The notes under the pieces were generated by a model, which was not told the DNA's origin, searched no databases, and saw only the letters and a program-made list of their open reading frames with translations. 64,000 bases of DNA, taken from NCBI GenBank assembly GCA_035041965.1, contig JAPYMA010000008.1, positions 1 to 64,000 on the forward strand. The letters are read 5' to 3'. The DNA is from Anisakis pegreffii. Lineage: Eukaryota; Nematoda; Chromadorea; Rhabditida; Anisakidae. A program made the position numbers and the translations under genes. Below are positions 50,292 to 63,973 of this stretch, piece by piece; position 1 is the stretch's first letter, and the number at the start of each line of letters is the position of its first letter.

Positions 50292-50532
50292 CTTGAACAG
50301 GATGTGCGGACCAGTGAAGTCAAAATACCGTGAAGATTCAATTAAAAAACCAAAATCAATTTCAATGATCCAACTTTTGAACAAAAACTATTACTTGAAA
50401 GCTATCATCACAAAGAAATAATTCATGATAGAACTTTGTTGCATAATATATCAGCATATGCCCGCCAACCATCACTAATCGATGTCAGTTCGTTCATGCT
50501 CAACATCATTCAAATGTTTCGCATTCAACTTG

Positions 50533-50538
50533 TTTATT
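50533..50538 (-). terminator. polyadenylation signal of SPCS1
   Basis: TTTATT on the plus strand reads AATAAA on the minus strand, about 102 bp after the SPCS1 stop and before the next cistron. Confidence 0.45.
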
Positions 50539-50640
50539 CAGCAATCGAGTGATAAAACAATAATCAATTGAGTACACAACCCATAACAAATCCCAAATTA
50601 AATCACATATATAAATGATTTCAGTATTACTAAAAACTTC

Positions 50641-51287
50641 TCATTTCGTCTTCTTTTTCTCCTTTTGAGATCCGGACGCCTGTTGTGTTTGTACTGGTTG
50701 CCACTAAAAGAAGTGTACACATTTGACTGATGATGCATACATTTTGAAAAGGCGAAACAGATTTACACTGTAAACGCAGTCAAAATTGTGTTGAAAGAAT
50801 AAGTATTCACGAAATAATCGAACAAGAAAACCAACGTGGATCGGATTACGTCTAAGATAGGGCCACGGTGGTAGAACTAAGATACAAGAGACAACGAAGC
50901 CGACACCCAACGTGTAGACTGCGTGCGAAAGTTGTTGTGTAGTATAACCAATGAAGAAACCTATTATTGCGGCTGCCACCAAGATCACCTTCAAATATTG
51001 CCTAACTGCTCACCAAATTACACACATTCAAGAGACTACCTTCAACTTGTCAAATGCTCAACTAGGATGAGCATATTAAGAAAAATTGTTTGGAAGAGAG
51101 AACATTTAAGTAAATTATATTTTGCACTCATACTATCCAACAATGATTTTTAAAAACAATTTAAAAATGTCGACAAACAAACGATCCACACCTGAAATAT
51201 TTTCTCGGCTTTGCGTTGTCCCACAAAGTCAATATAGGTAGAATACTGACGTAGCCACGGAGGTAACGATTGTATGATTCCATCCAT
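50641..51287 (-). CDS. signal peptidase complex subunit 1 (SPCS1/SPC12)
   Basis: Three exons: 51192-51287, 50836-50988 and 50641-50703, giving 103 residues, the usual family length. The N-terminus contains YIDFVGQRKAEKIFQ, the SPC12 hallmark. Two membrane segments follow (VILVAAAIIGFFIGYTTQ and AVYTLGVGFVVSCILVLPPW) with a short lumenal turn. The cytosolic tail starts RRNPIHWQPV and ends in a Lys-rich cluster (QKEKKKTK). SPCS1 is a non-catalytic subunit of the ER signal peptidase that faces the cytosol and helps exclude transmembrane segments from cleavage. Exon 2 uses a TTGAAG acceptor. It is the first of three same-strand genes, with protein A starting 349 bp downstream. Confidence 0.93.
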
Positions 51288-53893
51288 TTCGAGAAGGATC
51301 CTTTGTGAGCAAATACTTCAGCTCAAACACTTATCAAAACTAATCAAACGATCTATGATCACACCACGTGGTACACGTTCATTATCAAATGTCAGTTATT
51401 TAGAACTTTCCGTTTCTTTTATCTCTAACAATGGATTATTCACTCTTTGCCCGTTCAAGTGGTTTATTTTAACAATGCATAACTATTAATTCGCGAAATA
51501 TGTTATTTGTTAATTTGCAATGACACATCACTTATTCAACAGTACGATTTCTTTGTTAAGATCGATTTCTTTTTTGTAGAATGATCAGATTGAGTCATTC
51601 TCTGAATAATTCACCACAAACATTTCAGTTATTCCCGAACTTTATTGTCACGCATGATTGTGAACTTTCGTTGAAATTGACGTCTTTCGTTGCGCTTGAT
51701 TATTTCTGACTGTTGAGAAACCGTACGGTAAGCTCATCTTCTGAACATTAAAAAAGTGATCTTCATAGTGATATGCACTAAAAAATTAAGATAACAATCG
51801 TACAGCGAAGAACTACTGTTGATGATCGCATTGAATGTGAACGAGCGAACCGTTCGAAAAAAATATTTTATACGATTGAATGAAGACTCGCAATAATTAA
51901 TAAAGCACTTGTGACGAAAATCGAACTACAATGTGATTTTGAACAAAAAAAACCGAGAAAGGTGCACGATGAACAAAACGAAATCCGAACTTATAATGCA
52001 AATATTCCAAATGGAAAACACTACTTCAGCACACGCTGATCTGTACCATAGCGAGAGAGCGATGCACACTTCTAAACTGAACAATCTGACCATTAATCGT
52101 TTCATATCATCACTAAATTCAATCCAATGCAATTTACTCTTTCACATGACATGATTGCGAAGAATTTACTCGATGCTCTATTATGGAGAATAAAATGTTT
52201 TCGTGATGCTAGTCAAGTGAATCAATCACTTTTGAAATGATTCAACAAACTCTTAAAGGATCAGTCAAATGTAATTATCATAAACTGAAACATGATAAAA
52301 TCATAATTGTTTGGTATAAATATGTAATTTGAAGACAAATATCATTCATAAAGCACATTTTTGTCACCAATACAATTTGCACCGGCTATGGAATACAACA
52401 ACTGAACAAATCAGTAATTAGAAGAAAACATACAAATACAGAACAAAAACAACAACTTAGAAGCACTAAAAGCATAACAGTGATAACACAATAATTTACA
52501 ATATCGCACTTATTTCGTGTCAATCCGTTGAAATGAATGTATAACGTGGATGTTGAATAGATGGATCGATAAATGAATTTGCAGTGAGAATTACTGCAAA
52601 ATATGGCGATTTGGGAAAAAAGTTGAAATGAATCTGAAACGGAAATAACGAACAAAGGGTCAATAACGAAAATAAATCAATGAAGGCACCACAAATGACG
52701 CATACGTTTGCATTTTATAAGGAGATGGACAGACCGTCAAAATGCTCTAAATGATCTAAAATGACGCAGCAATACAATAACATAAAGTATCGTGCAAGAA
52801 CTACGTTAAAATGATAGCTAATGAACTAAAAAAACACGAAACCACGAATGTTAGCACCTAATATACCCCCAAATGAAACACTATGCGGAACATTATTCAA
52901 CAAATCAGCTGCAATTACAAAATTGTATAGAATAAAATTCAGTTTAGCAATGAAGATCAGACATCAATAATTCAGAAATACAAAAATGGGCAAGATATAT
53001 TCAAGAAAGAAAACTGAATATTGACGAAGTAAATCTGTGTTCGAAATGTGCAAAATGGGATAACTGCACGAACGAAAAGTAGGCAATGAAAAATAGAATA
53101 AAAATTTTGCAAAAACGAACAACGAACGCGATAAGCTTTATCGACTTTCAGCAAAACCTTTTTCATAGTCTCTGCGCAATTGCTTCTGATTCACCGCCCA
53201 TATTTCAACCTAACAAATGAAGAAAGTGTACACATCAAAAACTTATTAAGCTGCCTACTATAAACAAAAATGAAATTCTTCTATTAGAAGATAGGCTGTT
53301 CACGATTCACGCACACAGCAGAAATCGATGCATTCAATATAATAAATTAGAGATTAAAATTATTAATCGATTAAAAAAAACGATAACAACAAATGCATCC
53401 ATTATGGAAATCGATCATAGATTACACGTACAAAAGAGAAAATGGAAAAGATTCATTGTTAATGATAAAAACAATAACATGAAAACACATTAAAAAAGGA
53501 ACAGAAATCTAGTTTGCACCCGGAATTTGATCGTAAAAAGTTATAGCATAATTCAGATCATAAGACACAAAACATCAGTTTAAGGCAATGAAAGAATATT
53601 ATGAAGAAATGTTCATTTACTACTGTTTTAGATGAGGTGAACTGCCGATTAACAACAACGATACCCATCTATCTCGATGAGTTTACCTACCCAGACCCAT
53701 TTCAAAGCTAAACTTGATGACTGATCGATTAGAATATTCAATGTTCATAACGACTGATGATCAGTCATATGAAACGCTGTAGAAGTTTGATCTTTTTGGT
53801 AGTGTACGAATGCTTTTGAGAATGACCGTTTTGAATCAATCGTACATGAAAACTGAATGTAAAGAATGAAGAGCCACTGAATAAAGAAGCTCA
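51288..53893. other. intergenic DNA between SPCS1 and the RhoGEF gene
   Basis: About 2.6 kb, AT-rich, with no supported exon on either strand. It should hold the 3' untranslated region of the RhoGEF gene at the right and the promoter of the SPCS1 operon at the left. Confidence 0.5.
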
Positions 53894-56800
53894 TCAAAGA
53901 GGTGCTGAACAGTTAGTGTCGGGTGGTGGAGGTGCCCGAAATCGTGGCAATGAACAAGTTGCATTCTGTCGATTGATCGTATCATCAACCAATGCGTCAG
54001 TCTCATCACTCTCCTCAACGCGACACAAGTCACTCATCTCACATCCGGCTGAACCTTAAAATTTTTGCGGTACACAACTCTTTTCCATATAGAATCTTCA
54101 TCTATCACTAGACGAATATTTATCAATTAAACAACGTTCATTTGCAATAGAACAAAAAATTTTTGGAAGCTGAATTCTACTTTATTTTCAAAGAGCTAAA
54201 TAAATTTAAAAAAAAACTAACTGTATCTAATGTAAGACAAAGTGGGAATCAAAAACAGAAAACCGATAAAACAATGATGATTAATTTACTGATGTTAGGA
54301 ATACGAGTGTTGTTTGAGCTCGAGCAAGACGATGCAGTAAGAGAGATCAAAGAACGCGGACGTCTTGCGACATCTAATGTTGACTTTTCACGTAACATCC
54401 CTAATCCCATCTGCAATTCATCACTCAGCCATTTTTAAAGAATAAACGCTGTTGATTACATGTTGTGGAAAGAATCGATTGAAATCAACCGAATAAACAA
54501 ATAAACAAACTGGAGAATTGATGCCGAGATGAATATAGTTTACGCATGCTTCCATTCCCATGTTTGCCTTCTCTCTCAGACTTTCCTCTCGACTTCGTAT
54601 TGCTTGCTTCCAAAGAATACCACGAATATCAGATACCCATGCATCACGTACACTCGGCGATTGAGCCTAAATTAATAATATTCCATCAACTGAGAGCAAA
54701 CAACAACAACACATTCACGATTGATTATACTTTCTAAGAAACACGGGTGAATAGAATAATAACCTTAATAGATTCAAAATTCATAGATTTAAAATGCTCG
54801 TTAACCGTTTCTAAAGGTTAATTTCGATATAAACCTCATATGAATCAGATACGATGTGAAATAATCGAATTAGGTGCGGATCAATTATGCGAAATTCAAA
54901 CGACTTACCTCCAAAATATATGTGAATGAATTGGTTTGCTTTCGAAACCACAATTCAAACTTGACTTTCGAATCTTTGACCATTTCAGTGAGACCACAAT
55001 CAGTCATCTGAAATCATAAGTTCAACTGTTCTATAACTAATTCAATCCTTAACTTATGAATTTGTAAAATTTTCAACAAAAAGAATGAATTCAGCGACAA
55101 TTATAATAGTTTTAGTTCAATTCAATCGATGGAAAATCTATATTTTAGTGTGAAATTTAAAAAAGAAAAAGAAAATCATTCACCTGGATACTTCCTTTGT
55201 ATCTGAGCTCATTGTATATTCCGCTTCGTTTTGATGACTTGCATAATTTGGGTTTTGTTAAAACTACACAATTTTCGAACAAAAAAACACTGCGTAGTCG
55301 TTTCCTGGAATGAAGTCCTTTCTTTTCGGTGACCAGCATCGTGTCATTGCGAATCAGTGCACCCTGTTCACGAAGATTCAGATCGCATCCAGTGATATGC
55401 TCCATTGCCAATAAATCGCTTCCATGACGAATTTGACGACTCACCACATTTACGGCCTTTTCAAGAATTTGTAAAACTTCCTAAACGAATGAATACCATT
55501 AAAAATAGTAAAAGAATATATACAATTGCATCTAAAACACAGAAATAATGAATGATGATCAAGCAAACCAATTTATTGGGTGGTGCAGCATTAAGAAGTT
55601 GTTGAAGAGCAAGAGTATACTTGCCAATTCGTTCGATTGGTCGTACGAGCAACGGTGATAAATCCGATACGTTCTGAAATGCATTTAATGCAAAATCATT
55701 TATGGTCATTTTGGGACGAATTTTAGTAAAATCACGAACAGAACATATTTCATAGAGATAGTTTCGATACTATTTTTAAAAACTATTCAGCTCATACTCG
55801 CTATCTCATTACCAGAAGATTTTCAATTATTTGCTTGATTGAATAAGTTATCACAAGAAGCGACTGCAATTTAAAATGAGAGAAACCTGTATCGAATGAA
55901 AAAAGTCACTGCCACACTCACGCATCAGTTCATCAGATTTCGGCTTATTTTTAGCGTACAATGAATATAAGTTAAAATGAGTTGCGTGATCGATAAACAA
56001 TCGTCCAATAGTCAATGAAAGCGATTCTTCAGCTGTACGAAACCTGAAATATCAACTTCCTATCTTTCGTATTAAAGCTTTATTTTGGTCGATGTAAACG
56101 GATTTACATTCGGGATTCTCAACAAATTTAGTTCACTGTTCGTTTCATTCGTTTGAAATCAAATCACATTGGCAAAAATTTTGAATTTACGTTAAAATTT
56201 GTCCGAAATGAATACGAAATTTATGCACACTTTGATAGCGCAACAGCGAGTATAAAGGGAAAACAACAGAGCCGAATGCATCTCTCTCAAAAACGGAGTC
56301 ACACATCGAACAAATAATGCATGCGAGTGTCACTTAACATGAACGCATCTCGCAATGCGAAATTTTTGCCCATTCGTTGAGAATGCACCATTAATACAGC
56401 TGTATTGAAGCGATACTTTCTCAATGAATCACACAAACTGAGCAATAAAACTCAATCAGATATGTTCCCACAATAAACGTTCATCGGATGATATTAGAAA
56501 GATGAAAAAAAAAAAGAAATGCGGCAAACCTAAGCCGGGAAATAAGATGTGGTAAGAAAGAGTGTGCATGGAATTGGAATAAACGTTCAATGTTGCCAAA
56601 CAAACGAAATTTCTTGCCTCTTAGTGCAGACGGAATATCAACACGAGCAAGCTCAGGTACAAAATCCTGAAATGAGACACGAATCGTCCTATTGTTCAAT
56701 GATCATTCGCATAAAACCTTTGTGATCATCACATTCAATGTGATCATCACATTTCATTTGCATCAAAATTCACTCGACGAATCTTATCAAATTCAGTGAA

Positions 56801-59800
56801 CACGCATAATTACGCAGTTAGTCAGTGAATGAACACACAACCGACGAACCTGAACGATCAGCCTAAGAGCACTGACGTAATCAATTTCGGTGTCAAGCAG
56901 ATCTCTAACAACGGTGCATTCGATACGATTGTTTGGATCACTCGTCTTTGCAGGATTGAGCCAATCCCGGATCACTTCGATCTGTTCAGAACGCATCGAG
57001 AAATCGAGTGTTGATAACGCTGCAAATCGTTCAAGAAGATGTCGATTTGAAAAATGATCGATGTTACATGAAAATGAGAATTCCTAACTGAATCCAATCG
57101 GTTAACGAACACGTCCCTATTAACAGACCTCAGAATGGAACTCATCTCTCAAACGGTTATAAAATTCACCAGCAGATGGCGCATTACTGACCGGTTCTCC
57201 AGACACCGAATAATCATCATCGAGAAATTGGAAGGCGTTAGAGAGCGATTCCTGAAGCATTTTTGCCATATTCAATCGTGACACTATAACGCACATAGCG
57301 AACAAATACATAAAGAAAAAGATAACCTGATCAAACAGATCAATAGTTGAATTTCTGGATAAGACGGGCCTAGATTTAGCGGTAACGAAGCGCGCTGAAC
57401 CTGGCCTTGCAGATCCATTGATGAGGAACGGATTTGGAAGACGTAACGGCACACTGCTCACAGAACGCCGTTGATCAAGCCGCTTACTTAATGTACTTGA
57501 TGACATCGTCGTGATAACCTCAAATTCAATGCGATTGCTTTCATTTATTACCACTGAATTAACTACACTACTCATAGAACTTCTTTGAATGTACACACTT
57601 TTTATACTCAAATCAACTCATCAGCCCATTCCATATTCCTCTTTGAAATTTTCCACTGTTTTTTGTTCGTAAAAGATTAGAAATTAACGAATTTCACACG
57701 TAATCTTCAGATCAGCAGTGTCCACAAGATTTTTCAAATCATACCATCAGCCAATATTACGATAAAGTTACGAACAAACCAAAGAGAACGAGAATATAAA
57801 TACTTTATCGGTGAGATTCAACGTTACGGGAGCAGCACCAATCGCATGTTCTTCAAACTGAGGGCTGTCATCAGCAGCAATTGTTGAACACCAAGAATTA
57901 CGACGCCAACGAATCACTTCATCCTCATCTTTTTCAATCTAAATTATTACTACTGATTCGACTAATCAATCAGTCACTGACTCACTTAATTAATGCTTAC
58001 CGATAATGAACTTCGGCTGCCTTCTGGATAAACAAAATATTAACTAGTATTCAATGAATTCTGTGTACAAATTGATTGTAAATCAATTTAAAAGTTAATT
58101 CTGCATGACACTGAATATTGTTCACCTTAACTGGTTCCATTGATGAGACAGATGCCTTCGAGATAGGAATCTCATATTGAGTAGGTGCAGGACTTACGGA
58201 ATGATGTCTTGACGGAGGAGTCATATTCATACTAAGCATTCGAGAACAACTAGCCATCAAAGATTCTTCAACATCCGAGAAAATTTCCATTGGTGTATCC
58301 GAGATTGAGTCGGACAAATCGGAACGACTTTTGGCGAGTGATGAGCCCGGTACAGATGAATCCATTTCTGCTCCTAGACAAGAATCGGAATTGGCCATTT
58401 CATCGACGGGCTCTGATTCAGCAACTTCCGCTCGTTTCACGTTGTCAGATTTTTGCGAGATTTGTTCATTCGATTGCACTACATTGTTGTAATTCGATAC
58501 GCAATTATCACATTGCTGCGGTATGTTTTCCAATGTCGACTTTTCAGAAACGTTATCTAGGTCGAATGTTGGCGTATTTTCTGGTGCATCTGTTGTTTCG
58601 GCGACCAACGTTACCTCTGATGTTGCAGCTATCAAGCTTACTTGTGAATCTTTGCTCTCGCTTATTTGCAATTCATCAGCACAGCGTTTAGTTCCTTCAC
58701 ACTCACTCATGTCTGTTTTTGGTTCGGAACTTGTTAAATCACACATAGCATTCTCACAATCGTGAACCAATGTTTCAATCTCTTGACGAATCTAAAACGA
58801 TTCCGATTAGAGCAATAAACCTCTCAACAAGTTTCATAACAGCTGATTTCAATGTTTTTCTTTGCTTTCCTTGTTCTATTCCCGAATACACATGAAAATG
58901 TTAGTATTACGAATGGGAATACTTCAGAAAATAGAATAAAGAAAACTAATAACGCTAATAAATAAAGAATGTGTGACCATCAATAAAAAGTGCTTACCGG
59001 TGGATCAGAGCATAGATCAATGTATTGACGTAGATGAGATACCGCATCTGATGGGAACTGTTCAATAAGAATTTGTTTTGCTGATTCATCGCACTGTTTT
59101 TTCGCATGCAATAATGCCCAGTCGTACAACTGAAAATGCAATCCTCCGTGCACGCATTTTATCAATCGACCAATCTCATTCGTATACAATAAAAAATCGT
59201 TCATCTCCAATCTTGAACACACAAAACGATCGTTTCATTTCATCGTTATATCACATTCCCAACGATCCAAATCAAACATAAATAATACTCATTTCTCATT
59301 TTCAATAAGCGGCTTCTCAATTTGAATGGTCAAATTCAAAGGATATGATGAACAGACCTGATCAATAAGGTTCCTGGCTTCAAGTGCCTTTTTGAGCACA
59401 TCAACAGTAAGGAGAACCCTACTTCGAGCAGAACTAATCTTATCACGAACATCCGAAGCAATTCTTTCAACAACTCGACGATCTGTTTCATTCAACCAAC
59501 AACATTCTTCAAGCAAACGATTCATCTCTGATAAACGATCCATAATCAAGTTCATTTTAGTGTTCTCACACGTTGACAATTCTTCTGCCTTCTTAACCTA
59601 AAATCACTTACATCTACAATGAAAACAGTAAGCATTCCAAAAGCTACATTCATGATCGAGCAGTGTAAATTTCATGATGTGAATGAATTTTCTGATAAAC
59701 CATTTTGTTGCAGCATAATGATGCTGAACGAACAATATTATCTACCTGAGCTGAAAGTCGATTTATGTTGAAGGTTCTCAAATTTTTCAACTTCTCCACT

Positions 59801-62800
59801 CCAGCGAGTCTTGATTCTAATCCTGATAACTCCTTAAATTCAAAAGATATGATATCTGTACTCCTTGAAATCAATAGTATATTATTCAGTACTCCCTGCT
59901 CAAGAATATCAACCTTCTAAAGCTGAACTCTCTCAAGGCATCTCCAATTTCATAAAACTTCTAAACAACAATTCGTTCATCCGTTGCACATAAGTCATAT
60001 TTCCATTTCAATTCCCGTCATACCTTCAAAAGTTTTACTTTACAAGACTCACGATTTTTATTGGCGTTATTAATTCACATGCATCACTAACTGAAGTGAA
60101 ATGTTCCGATCACAAATTACAAAAACCACAGAACGTTTAAATGGAAACGTTCGAATGAACAACACAATCAGTTGATTTTCATAATGTTACTGTGAATAAT
60201 TCAAGACATAATAGGAGGCTTCAACGATGCCCAGAAAGATGAATGAAAAAAGCAAATAAAAATGTAAACCTTCGAAAGATCTTCAATAAAACTGATCATT
60301 TCAATGGTCGATTGGAAAGATCCAAGTCGTCGATTGATTGTTGATTCACATTTTCTCATCACCGCACTCAGCTCGTCGAATGCGGTTGTTGCCCTCTTCA
60401 CAGCTCCTCTAAAAAAACAGAAAAAAAAACCGATGGCATTTGGCAAGTGTGAAAGCAAAACCAGTGAATGAAACGAATAATGCGAATATATATGCAAAAA
60501 TTGATATATATCGTGAGATAAGAAGAAAACCAAATATTTATTTATTACAATCAGATTCACATACGAATATAAGAATGAATCAAGGTTTTCGAGCATCGGG
60601 AATTGATTCAACAAACGTTCACAAATTGCCGAACCATCTTTTAGGAGATTAGCTCCATCCGGCTCAAGCGTTACTTCTGTCCAACGAAGACGTAACCGGA
60701 AAATTGTCAAAGAACGATTAAAAAGCACAACCAACCAAACAAATTTGATAGATGATTCACATATATTTCTCAGAGACAAAAAATGGCTCCAATTCAATCG
60801 AAAAAACGTCCACTTCCAGTACACAAAATTCTTCATTCAAAATTCACTTGTGCTCGGAATATAAAATGAAAATTAAGAAAAAACACTGTAAATCTGGCAG
60901 TTCTTTCGGTCTCATAAAGTGACATATGAATAATATCGTAAAAAATGAATGAATGAATGCAGAAGTTAACTAAGACTAACTCCTCCATGCGATCTGTAAC
61001 CGCATCAATAGTCAATTCGGTGATATTCTTGGGCACGTCGAATTTTTTTAAATCTTCGTGTAAGTTCATGTACAATTTTGCCATACGATGCGTTCTCCGC
61101 AGTAAATCTTCCAAGCACTAAGATTGTTCAACGAATACTCTTTGAGAGACAAAATGAACATATTGAACAAACGCGTAATAACGCCTTAATTACTGCATAA
61201 AATAATTATTGTGGACAAAACCGCTAACGATTCAATCCGTCTTCTTTTTCGATTTTAAACAAGCAATAACGACAACAACTACTCGAAACAACGATAGCAA
61301 TAATTTTTTACGTTATCAAAATACAGCGAGAAAAGATAAAATCTTATACCGAACGCATACGGAAGAATTGCTCAGATACTTCGGGCTCAACCAATCCACC
61401 CAAACTGGTCGACAAAAATGTAAGATCTACATGTTCAGGAAGGTTGCGCAAATCGCAGAAAGTGTTCTGGAAAAATGAGAATGTTTAAGGAATGATAAAC
61501 GGTTAGCCTCCGTTAGGATAGAATAAATCACTGGTAACGATCAAAATCATTCATATTGATGACTTATATAATGATCGGTTTGGTTAAGTCATTAATTGAC
61601 ACATATGAATATGGTTATTCACAATAACTTCATGTTTGAATAATACAATATCATGTCAACTAATATAGTGAGGAAAAATTTGCTAATGTTATCAGTGGAG
61701 AAAAAAGAAATCTGATAAATCTGTGAAGCTCTTTTTATGCGCCAACTGACGGATATAACCTAATCAGGTACTGGTTTCTTATACTATTCAATTGAAGTAC
61801 ACGAGTTTAAAATCTCATTAGAGTTTATCAGCATCAATGAACATTCAATTCGTTCAATGTCAAGTATGCAACACAGATTCAATGGGCATACTTGGATTCG
61901 AGAAACAGTGAGATCATTAGCGATAATGGCGTCCAAATTGATTGTGTACGGAACACCAACCCATAAAATGCGCTCGATTGTGCCATCAAGACGAGACTTA
62001 AATATGCTTTTAATACATAGTTATTAAAAACGATTGCCGTTAATGAATAATTCAACGGAATATCTGAACCTTTATTGAAATGAGATACTTTTAAAAACCG
62101 ATATAGTTCCAACGATACAGTGTTATGATGGTAACAATGCGATTTTAAAAAAATTACTTCCAATATCGATTCAGGAATGGAGAACCAATCAAATTTTGTA
62201 TGGGCCATTAATTGAAGTTACATTGGTGATAACTAAACTTCGTTGGCCACCAAAAAAATCTCAACTCCACTACTATCAACGTTCACACTGATCACCACCA
62301 CACATCAAAAATCAAACAGGTGAAAAAGTGACTGCAAAATATTAAATAGAGCTGACCGCAAAGTTATGCAACGCTCGTGTGCACGCATGGAACGCGTCGA
62401 GTGTGCCTTCTCGTGCATCGATTACTAAATACAACAAATAACGCGAATCGTTGCATCTGCAAAGTTGATTAATTTCATGAAATATTCATTTTGAAAGACA
62501 ATGTTGCTATGCAACAACACCGAAAAATTCATCAAACAATCATAAATGGAACAATTTTATAACTAAACTGTAGATTGTTGATGCAAAGTTCAAATAATAT
62601 AATCCCAAAAAGAGTTTTCCATTAAGTCAGCAGCGAAAATAAAGACAGTTATCTTAATAAAAGATAAAGAAATTGAACTTCGCACTCAGAAGAAGCGGCG
62701 GCCCTATGAGATAATCCTTTGAAAGAAAACGATGCAATAGAAACGATTACAATAGGACTAATAATGATGACAGTATTAGTCATAATGTTAATATCGTGAA

Positions 62801-63973
62801 ATGGCGTCTATAAAGAAGAATAACAAATGAATTGTAATCAAATAAAGAGAACTCAATGTTTTACAATACGGAAGCGATGCATAAAAAATTAATCCGACAA
62901 GAAAAGATGAAGTGACTGCAGCTGTGTGTGCATATGCGCATGAAATGAATTTAACTGAAAATGCAGCTGTTATTTCAAAAATTACAGCATCAGTTGATCC
63001 GAATTAATTTCATAATTCAATTCTGAGAGCCGATTCGTTTCAATGCATTTCAAATAGTTGCATTGCTTCTTCACTCAAATCCTTTAAACATCACAAAACA
63101 GTCAATACAAGTTTACGCGTTGATAAGTAGAAGAAACCACGAAATAATCAAACAATAAATGATTCAAGCAAACAAAAAAATAAGACTTTATCAAAGATAC
63201 AACGAAATATATCCGGTTCCATCGATAGAATGAACGCGAAAAAAATGCTTTCACTACTTCAAAATCACACATGCTTGTGCAACGTGGTTTATCGCAAGTG
63301 AATCAATAAAAATACGATGATGTATAACATAGATGAATGGCGCGATGTTATTTATAAAACATCCTGTTGACTTCATTGAATTCAATTTTTGATGGTGCAG
63401 CATAGAAATAAGTATTTGAATAAGATGTTAAGCAGAAAATGAACGTACGATGAGTATAAGGAACGAATTGAGAAGAGAAGAGCCGGTAGTATATCGAATG
63501 GTAGATGGGCACTTAGCTTCAGTTCTACTGTTATATTACTTGAACAACATTTTACATCCGTACCTAAAAGTATTCACTGAATCACTGCAACTCATCGCAA
63601 ACATTAAGATTTTCGAACGCTCCAACTAAAGTTCGAAATTTACGAAAGTGATATCGTTTATCAGTTATGTAAGAAAATCTTTTTTCAAAAACTGTCAAAG
63701 TTCACCAACAAGTTAAGTAAAAGATACCAACCAAAATTATAAGCGTTTGGAGTGTTTCTCAAAAACGAATTATTGTACCAATAATCAAAGTCAACTAATA
63801 ATACGAAAATCACACAGATCATAAAGATAAAAGTGTTGTTTGCCTTAAATAACTGAATGAATAGATGAAACAAATCATAAGGAAAACTAACCATGAATTT
63901 GAAGAAATTTATGCGGTTCAATATCAGGTGCAGAAGCGAACGCATCAGAGAAGTATTTGCTAAACGACCTCAT
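53894..63973 (-). CDS. Dbl-family Rho guanine-nucleotide exchange factor (Sec14-like, spectrin-like, DH, PH)
   Basis: About 25 exons, roughly 1,280 residues. Main exons from 5': 63892-63973, 63449-63527, 62357-62456, 61892-61996, 61350-61466, 60981-61117, 60565-60676, 60270-60408, 59746-59832, 59358-59585, 58998-59129, 58126-58791, 57804-57938, 57327-57518, 57125-57251, 56850-57019, 56530-56666, 55887-56043, 55813-55863, 55569-55673, 55184-55480, 54909-55007, 54544-54666, 54290-54410, 53894-54048. Residues 1-160 look like a CRAL-TRIO/Sec14 module (YLLYLVIDAREGTLDAFH). Helical spectrin-like repeats follow to about 440, then a 222-residue Ser/Asp-rich exon. The DH domain (about 835-1035) has VVRDLLDTEIDYVSALRLIV and LLVRPIERIGKYTLALQQLL. 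The PH domain follows (SVFLFENCVVLTKP; final Trp in RDAWVSDIRGIL). The architecture matches DBL/MCF2 and PLEKHG4-type exchange factors that activate Rho GTPases at membranes. The tail has a PPPP motif. The junction 60981/60676 is out of phase; a micro-exon or sequence error may be involved. Confidence 0.88.
56721..56753. repeat. two tandem copies of a palindrome-centred 15-mer in a RhoGEF intron
   Basis: TGTGATCATCACATT occurs at 56721-56735 and again at 56739-56753, separated by three bases. Each copy centres on TGATCA. It is too short to class as a mobile element. Confidence 0.7.

Noticed and set aside
58290..58691. A 133-codon plus-strand open frame
   Set aside because: It is antisense to the 222-codon RhoGEF exon and is explained by the codon bias of that exon.
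61879..62208. A 109-codon minus-strand open frame
   Set aside because: The RhoGEF exon here (61892-61996) uses a different frame that is in phase with both neighbouring exons and continues the Sec14-like region; the longer frame is a shadow.
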